Origin: Bryum argenteum
Lineage: Eukaryota; Streptophyta; Bryopsida; Bryales; Bryaceae
Assembly (NCBI GenBank): GCA_037043015.1
Contig: CM073329.1
Coordinates: forward strand, 3,364,648-3,428,647
DNA length: 64,000 bases
Direction: 5' to 3'
A program made the translations under genes and the position numbers. Of this stretch, positions 57,885-64,000 are shown in pieces (position 1 is the first letter of the stretch; each line of letters opens with the position of its first letter). Under the pieces are notes generated by a model, which had not been told where the DNA came from, made no database searches, and saw nothing but the letters and a program-made list of their open reading frames with translations.

Positions 57885-60800
57885 AGGCGGAGGGTTCCGT
57901 CTCGAGGGAGAAGAGGGGGAGGTGATGCGCAGCCTAGCCAGGAGGGCGAGATTCGGCATCATGGAGGAGGCAGGAGATGTTGCTGGAGGCGAGGTGGCGA
58001 GGGGCGGAGCAAGGCTGGCCAGGCAAGGCCGTGAGGAAGAAGAGCATGTGGGAGAGGGGGGAGATAGAGCTCGAGAGGAGTTTGAAGGAAGCGGGGGAGA
58101 GGTCCCAGGAATCGACATTGGAGGTGATGTCGGCGACGGAGCGGACAAGTGAGGCGCAAGTGCTGACGAAGATTATAACGACGGCGATGAAGACAAATCA
58201 AAAGAAGAAGATGACGATCAGGTGAGTTTTTTCTGAGTATCTTAGGGTTTCAAGTGGCCGGCCTTTGTGCTTGCATCGAGCGAAGGTGAGGAGGCGGGCA
58301 AGCTTTCGGTACCGAAAGCTAGGCTCACAGTCGTCGCCAATCGCTTCTGTCTAAACCAGCTTCTGTCTCTCTCATTGTTATTGACTTTCTCCAACGGGAA
58401 TGCTGGGAGGGTGAGCCAAGACTCCGTCGGCATGAAGATGGGAGGCACAGCTGTGACAAAGTCTGACCGACTTTCATTGTCGTTGCATTGAACCTTTGAC
58501 ATCATCCATCGTCCTAATCACGTTTGCTACGCTTTGCTATGCTGCTCAACATGAGTACTATCCATTTACTTGAATGGCTTGAGATTATTTTGCCTCATCC
58601 TTTTAAAACAAACAAGTCTAACAGAAGTCCAGTACTCATGCGTGTCCACTTTCATTTTAGAAATCAATAACTCGTAGCCGATCCACCCGTGCCCAAAGGT
58701 AAGTTTTTTCGAGTTTCTCAGGTTCCAGGTTTTTAAATTTGTGGTAGGGTCTCGTGCATCGATTAAGTTCCAAGACGAAGGTGAAGACGTGGGTAACCTT
58801 TCGGCACCGAAAGCTAGGCTGAGCACCCACCCTTTCTCTGGATCCACTCCGGTTTTCCCAAAATTTTAATCATCATTGGTGGTCTAGTCGTGAAATGTCA
58901 AGTTTGTACATTTGAAAAATTGCTCATGAGGATTGAGGAGGCGGGTAAGCTTTCGTCACCGAAAGCTAGGTTGAGCACCCAGCCTTCCCTTGGAACCATT
59001 CTTGTTTTCCCAAAATCTTGGTGGTCATGCAACCGGCTTGCAGTGATTATTATTTCAAAGTCAATATACCGTGGTAGAGTCTCGTGCTTTAGCGATTGAG
59101 TTCCGAGATTTTAGGGAGGAGTCGGGTAAGCTTTCGGCACCGAAAGCTATGCTTACCCCAGCCTTTCCCCGGAACCATTTTGAGATTGGAGAGTTTGTGA
59201 TTGATTTCTGGTGCTCTTCTTGTGAGAAGTTTAGATCGCACATATGATTGAACTTTGGTAGTCATGTAGCTGGCCTAAGAGCTGAAGAGTTTTTTATTTA
59301 GAAGTTGTTGTAGTAGGGTCTAGTTGTGTGCCGATTAAGTTCCGAGAATTGGGATAGGTGGCATGTAAGCTTTCGGCACCAAAAGCTATGCGAACCACCA
59401 AGCCTTCCCCCGGAACCATTCCAAGATTTAAGAGTTGGTAAACGATCACGAAAAATGAGAGAGGGAGAGAAAGTGCTTTCGGCACCGAAAGCATTTTGAA
59501 GGACCCCCCTCCCCTCGAACTTGTAGGATTGTGTAGACTAGTAAGAGATATTGTTTTATACTTGCTTTGCAATGTCTTGTATTCTTGTATCATCCTAAGT
59601 GTTTTTAAATTAGTTTTTTTGCATTTATGATTTTTTTGGATCTGTTTATCCTTGTTAGTATTCTTATGTATGATTTATAATCTTTGCTTTTGATTTAGGA
59701 GTCCTCGGATCAAAACGTGGAGATGGCTAATCTTGGCATTACTCAAGAAGAAACAGAGGTATTATATGCGTTTTAATTTTTTTGTATTTACTTTCTACAG
59801 TGTTGAATTCAAGTGTTAATTTGCTCGACTTATGGCAGGAAATTCAAATACAAGACGTGTTGCAAACATTAACTTGCCCTTCAAATTTGACTAATGCTGT
59901 TGATAGCGAATTGCAACATCGAACGCTTCACAAGGTGGACTCCATCAACGTCATCAACAGCGTTCGATTTCAACCCCTAAAGAAGTCCCGGTTGCTTGTT
60001 CCCTTGTGTAGGATGATTTCAATGGCTAAAGTGAGACCAATCGGTGAAATGGGGATACAACATCTAGAGCGGGAGTTTGTGAAAGGATATCGAGATGGAG
60101 ACCGAGTCATGTACATTTCTATGTACAACAACGAAGAGTTGTCTTCGGATGTTACGGAGGAGGTGAAGGCCGATTGGAGCCCATGTGGGGAAAGGGCGAA
60201 TCAGGCTTTTGAAGACGAACTTCAAGCAGACCCTGATTTGAAGCAATTCTCTGGCAAGATGTTCTTTGTCTGGGAAGGTAACCATCGGCTGGCCGCATGG
60301 TTAAGACACATTAACAATCACCATGCTGAGGATCCCGATTGGCACATCTCCGTGCATTGCATTATTTTAGACCCACGCGGCCAAGTGGGCAATCTTCTTA
60401 ATGCCATGCACGATATCAACTGGTGAGTGTAGAGCTAATTATATTTTTTCAATCGTCTTAATATCTTGTTCTTTACTATTTTCTAATTTTTTAATTCTTT
60501 GTTCAGGTCTACTGAAAATGATTACGTAAAGAGTAATCTTCCAGCAAAGCTTTACCGCATCCGCTCTTTCGGAGTGATGAAGTTGGAAGAATTCAAGGAT
60601 CTCCTGAGTTTGGAAGAGTACGATGCCTGCAAGAAAAACAAACAAACTAAAGATCGATGGTTTGCCATGACAACAAAAGTGTTCATTGCATTTCTATACA
60701 TGGTAAGATTGTAAGAATGATTTGTGTGAATTCCTTACAATATCTTTTTTTTCTCAATATTTTGCAGTTTGTTCAGTTCTTTCTATAATTTATGTTATCT

Positions 60801-62323
60801 TTCTACAGCGGGAGATTGCAGTGGCTTCCGATGAAGCCACTAGAGTCTACATGGAGAAAATCCCAAAGGAGGATCAAACTACAACGGGAATTTGGGATGC
60901 AATGACAAAGACATCAGATAATATGGTCCAAGCCATTGCAAAGAAAGACTTCACCAAGTACTTGGCTATTGCAAATCCCAAAAACGGTGACGATTTTCTT
61001 GCAGAAGTAAGAGTCTATCTTATTTCACTGCAAATACTTCTTTCTCATTACATAATAATTCTATTTATCTATGTTATACTGACTTATTATTCTCACAGAT
61101 CAATCGACATTACAGTGAATTCTCTAAACCAGAGATGTCATTGGAAAAGCTACAGAAGATAGTTCCGGTATTTGTGGATTCCAAATACAAAGCTCGTTGG
61201 TTGAGGTGGTGGAATTCTTCTCCGAATTCAAGGCATTCTTATAGATTTCTACCTCCAGAATTCAAGGATGCGGACTTCGACCCTTGGTTGAACAAGGCAG
61301 CATTTTGGGCAGGGGTATAGTTTTCCATAAATCCTTCCAAATTGCTTAAAATATTATCCATTCGGCCCAATTCATTCTCGTCTCTTATGAATTACATTTG
61401 TTCTTCTAGTTGGAGGAAGCCGTTATTCACGAGTTCGAGGACATATGCAAGGCGGAAAAGCTCGTCATCAACTGGAAGGCATCTTCAGATGTCATGCGAC
61501 CTGGCGCCTATGTAGACAGTTGGCGTATTCTACTGTGGGAAAAAGCATTCCCCACATTTCTAGGTCCCCGAGCCGAGAAGGTTTTCGATAAGAAGTCAAA
61601 TTTCAGCAAATTCCCGGGAACGTCAGAGGTTGTCAAGCGGGTTACGTACCGGTATGAACACGAACTCAACCTCCCTTGCTATATCATTAATGTCCTTTAT
61701 TCTACGATACCTTAGTGACTAAAACAAATTGCATTCTTAATTGATTAGGGAGCTACTTCTGAAAGGTGCCATCGATGTACAGTCGCTCCCGAAGTACTTT
61801 GCTGCATGGGTTCAGAAAGGTTCAGACCAATGTATCTATTCTGCTCAACAGTTGAAAAGGTACAAACAACCACACTTGGATGCAGGATGTATTGACCTTA
61901 CATGATGGCGGAGTGGAGGTAGAAGAATATACCACGCAAGTTCATGAAGATGACGAAGGGCTCCAGAATCAGTATTTTGCAAGAGCACCTAAGCCAAAGA
62001 GAGGGCGACGTTTGCGTCGAGGGACAGACATTGTCTCCTTGGGTTCGGAATCACAAGCATCAGAGCTAGGGCAGACAGAGTCATCTGCACAAGGGTCCGG
62101 AGCCCTCCTAAAAGCCCAATCTAAAGTCGTCGCTAAACTTTCACTTGCTCCTTCGACCATGCCTTCCTCAGTGAGTGCATTGGAGATCACAAAAAGTCTC
62201 ATTGAGCAGAGGAAGGCAAAACAAATCCCCGCTAGCAGCTCTTCAAGTGGAATTCCACATTCGTCCGAAGTTTTCGTTTCCAACAATTCTTTGGAGACCT
62301 TAATGTCTTCGCACTCGAAATGA
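57885..62323 (+). pseudogene. ParB/sulfiredoxin-like domain gene, multi-exon, disrupted
   Basis: Exons by eye: about 57885-58221 (Gly/Glu-rich then acidic DEDYNDGDEDK, with an in-frame TGA at 58150-58152), 59699-59758, 59839-60422, 60507-60702, 60809-61006, 61099-61314, 61410-61651 and 61749 onward. Phases agree from 59699 to 61905, giving about 500 aa. The second exon also has an ATG at 59723 (MANLGITQEE) that could be the true start. The core AKVRPIGEMGIQHL ... FFVWEGNHRLAAWLRHI resembles the ParB/sulfiredoxin nucleotide-binding fold (G-[NH]-HRL-AA), used elsewhere for CTP or ATP. At 61905 the frame stops, but 147 codons continue one frame over (DVLTLHDGGVEVEEY, then a basic and Ser-rich tail) to 62323, implying a one-base shift. 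The final TGA lies on the LTR boundary. I cannot name the family. Confidence 0.6.
58222..59698 (+). repeat. Intron-borne array of six palindromes
   Basis: The word agctttcgg-caccgaaagct (first copy AGCTTTCGGTACCGAAAGCT is a perfect 20-bp palindrome) occurs near 58299, 58797, 58950, 59128, 59367 and 59478. Most copies are followed by a ccttcccc-ggaacca segment, and several by a ttttcccaaaat(t/c)tt and tctcgtgc(a/t)t series. The larger unit is thus a degenerate repeat with spacing from about 110 to 500 bp. GT-AG signals at 58222 and 59698 make this the first intron of the ParB-like gene. Confidence 0.8.
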
Positions 62324-62808
62324 AACGGGACTGAATTCTCTCTTTGGTCACAACTCAAACACTGCTAATCTAACAAGATCTGAGAAAACCGGACTAAACA
62401 AGACCAAATAGACTTGAATAGAACAGAACAAAGCAGAACTAAAGAAGCAAAGTACAAACCAAACTTTACTGAGAGAGAGGGACTAAGGCGTACCTGACCG
62501 AATGCCTCCAAATGGCCCCGGCCAGTTCTATTTATACTCTGCCTAACCGCCCTTGGAACTTTCTAGAATGTTCCAATGGCGGGCCCCACCATGGAACTTT
62601 CCGGAAGGTCCTAGAGGTGGGCCCCACCTAGATAACCGCCCTTCTAGAAGACTCTAGAGGTGGGCCCCACCTTCTCGAAGCTTCTATGGTGGGTCCCACA
62701 TAGGCCATCTACCTCAAATTCTAAAATTTTCTAAAAACTCCTAAAATGGTTTCAACTATCTATCTACTTTTCTAAAGAAACACAAAAATCTAGTTCTCGC
62801 CTGTTACA
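62322..62808 (-). mobile_element. 3' LTR of a Ty3/gypsy chromovirus
   Basis: On the minus strand the LTR starts TGTAACAGGCGAG, immediately after a purine tract (GGAGGATTAAT), and ends CCCGTTTCA; on the + strand it is TG ... CA from 62322 to 62808, about 487 bp. Inside is a gggccccacc-rich portion (62575-62695) with repeated ttctagaa and cttccgg words, and a TATA-like tatttata near 62530. The outer end coincides with the TGA stop of the ParB-like frame. The second LTR is outside the window, so ends cannot be compared. Confidence 0.65.
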
Positions 62809-64000
62809 ATTAATCCTCCGCTAATGCGGAACGTCCTCGTTCGCTCCCGATGATATCTCCAAATGGTTTCTTGACAATGGGTAAGGTTGTGAACGGGCTC
62901 CCATGTTGCATCGTGGATGGGATAACCTTTCCATCGGACTTTGTATTGTAGTTGCGGACGTCCATTGCCACGACGAAGATAGCGGTGTTCCAAAATGCGA
63001 TCCACTTCATATTCCTCCTGGTCTTCAATCACTACCGGTGGCGCGGAGGGCGATGTCGGCACGGAAAGCGCTCCGATTGATGAAATTCTTTGAGTGCGAG
63101 ACATGAAAAAACTGGATGGATGTGGATATGTGGCGGAAGCTCGAGGCGGTATGCAACATCGAGATATGACCGTAGAGATTCGGAAAGGTCCAATCCACCG
63201 GGTGCAAGTTTACGGACTTGAGTCGATGTAGCTAACGGAAGGTTGGCATTTGAGAGCGAGAACCAAGTCACCTTCCGAAAGGTCTTATGTTGCGGTGGTT
63301 ATCTGCATATTGTTTTTGTCGATTACATGCGATGAGGAGCGAGCATTGTCGAGCCTCTTGCAACGCCGATGTTAGTCGTTGTATAAACTCCTCCGTTGTA
63401 GGGTTGTTGGTGTTGATGGGGCGGTGGAGCGTTGCGGCGTAATCGGGTCTTGTGACCAGCGTTAAGAAAGAATGGTGAATGACCCGCTTGCTTTGGGAAC
63501 TATCATTATAGGCGAACTCCAAAGGGTCGGATACTCATCCCGGTCGTTGTGGTGAATTGCCACAAACGCCCGCGCAAAGATATCCTCCAAGGTCCGGTTA
63601 GCACGCTCTGTCTCATCCCATCCCCGAGGATGAAAAGGTCATGGACATAGCAAGCCGTGTGCCGAGAAGCTTGAATAGTGCTTGCGAAACTCCCCTGTGA
63701 AGCGCGGATCCCGATCCGAGATAATGACACGAGGCAATCCATGATGACGGAAGAGCGATGTCGAAGAAGACTCGTCAAGTGTTGGGGCATCAATATCGGA
63801 GCGCATCGCGACCAAATGAATTTGCTTCAAAGGCGGTCCACAAAGACAAAGAAACCCAGCATGATGTGATTACGATGCGTGCGTGGCAAACAAGTAATGA
63901 GATCCATGGTTACTTGTTCCCATCATCATCCGTATGTAGTGGAATCGGCTGCAGCAGTCCAAGAGGTGCAGTATTGCGTGCCTTGTTCCGTTGGCATAGC
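62790..64000 (-). pseudogene. Ty3/gypsy chromovirus integrase and chromodomain, partial
   Basis: Reading minus-strand from the right edge: the spacer after the integrase zinc finger (CQRNKARNTAPLGLLQPIPL), the catalytic core including LPRVIISDRDPRFTGEF (second Asp of DDE), then MEFAYNDSSQSK and the helix region ending RQKQYADNHR, the capping segment LAPGGLDLSESLR ... AYRLELPPHIHIHPVFSCLAL, and a chromodomain (YEVDRILEHRYLRRGNG, LQYKVRWKGYPIHDATWEP). The chromodomain places it among chromoviruses, which target heterochromatin. The pieces lie in several frames (breaks near 63270, 63520 and 63640), so it is decayed. The gag and polymerase part lies beyond 64000. Confidence 0.88.

Noticed and set aside
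58267-59700. CRISPR-like array because of six palindromic repeats with spacers
   Set aside because: Spacing is irregular (about 110-500 bp), flanks are themselves repeated, and the context is a plant intron.
61859-61886. Possible 25-bp intron joining the ParB-like frame to its downstream part
   Set aside because: Far below known plant intron sizes, and the phase after joining gives an immediate stop; a frameshift explains it better.

Overview
This is nuclear DNA from a land plant. The genes have GT-AG introns, mostly 60-500 bp, and encode plant-type proteins: a PX-PH phospholipase D zeta, a MEI2-like RNA-binding protein and a probable plastid membrane protein. AAACCCTA-type telo-boxes lie beside nearly every housekeeping gene. 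AT-rich, repeat-filled DNA separates the genes. Short introns and the transposon mix would suit a bryophyte or another early-diverging land plant, but that is inference and I cannot name the species. No rRNA, tRNA or CRISPR was recognised.

Layout. 1.7-5.3 kb: PLD zeta (-), one intron. 6.8-8.85 kb: a 2.0-kb non-autonomous mariner/Stowaway-like element. 9.7-10.4 kb: plastid-type membrane protein (+). 12.0-16.4 kb: MEI2-like protein with three RRMs and a polyglutamine tract (-), headed by a GC-rich island. 17.2-29 kb: gene-poor, holding three copies of a roughly 260-bp TTAA-flanked MITE, SINE-like copies, a TA-flanked MITE, hairpin elements and tandem repeats. 29.1-31.1 kb: eIF3g (-), four exons. 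31.6 kb: a foldback element loaded with ten 20-bp repeats. 34.5-35.3 kb: an unrecognised two-exon gene (+). 36.1-38.2 kb: ARL1 GTPase (-), eight exons, exactly 182 aa. 38.8-40.4 kb: more MITEs and a dispersed repeat. 40.7-42.6 kb: ESF2/ABT1 ribosome-biogenesis factor (+), seven exons. 43.8-44.4 kb: an acidic orphan protein. 44.8-45.8 kb: a broken Ty1/copia gag fragment. 46.0-50.0 kb: three copies of a repeat with CG-rich heads, two direct and one inverted.

51.4-62.3 kb is the least ordinary part. A MULE transposase with a GCM-like finger, a SWIM finger and two SUMO-interacting-motif-like stretches (-) lies head to head with a small two-exon gene and then a multi-exon gene for a ParB/sulfiredoxin-like protein (+). 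Between them are four copies of a 316-bp repeat. The large first intron of the ParB-like gene carries six copies of a 20-bp palindrome. That gene is broken, and an LTR of a Ty3/gypsy chromovirus sits exactly at its end. The chromovirus (integrase, chromodomain, 3' LTR; minus strand) runs off the right edge.

The host genes are independent housekeeping functions (lipid signalling, RNA-binding, translation initiation, Golgi trafficking, 18S rRNA processing), not a pathway. Exon joins were worked out by eye from splice consensus, reading frame and family conservation. Everything named as a transposon family rests on visible termini or motifs and not on a database search.
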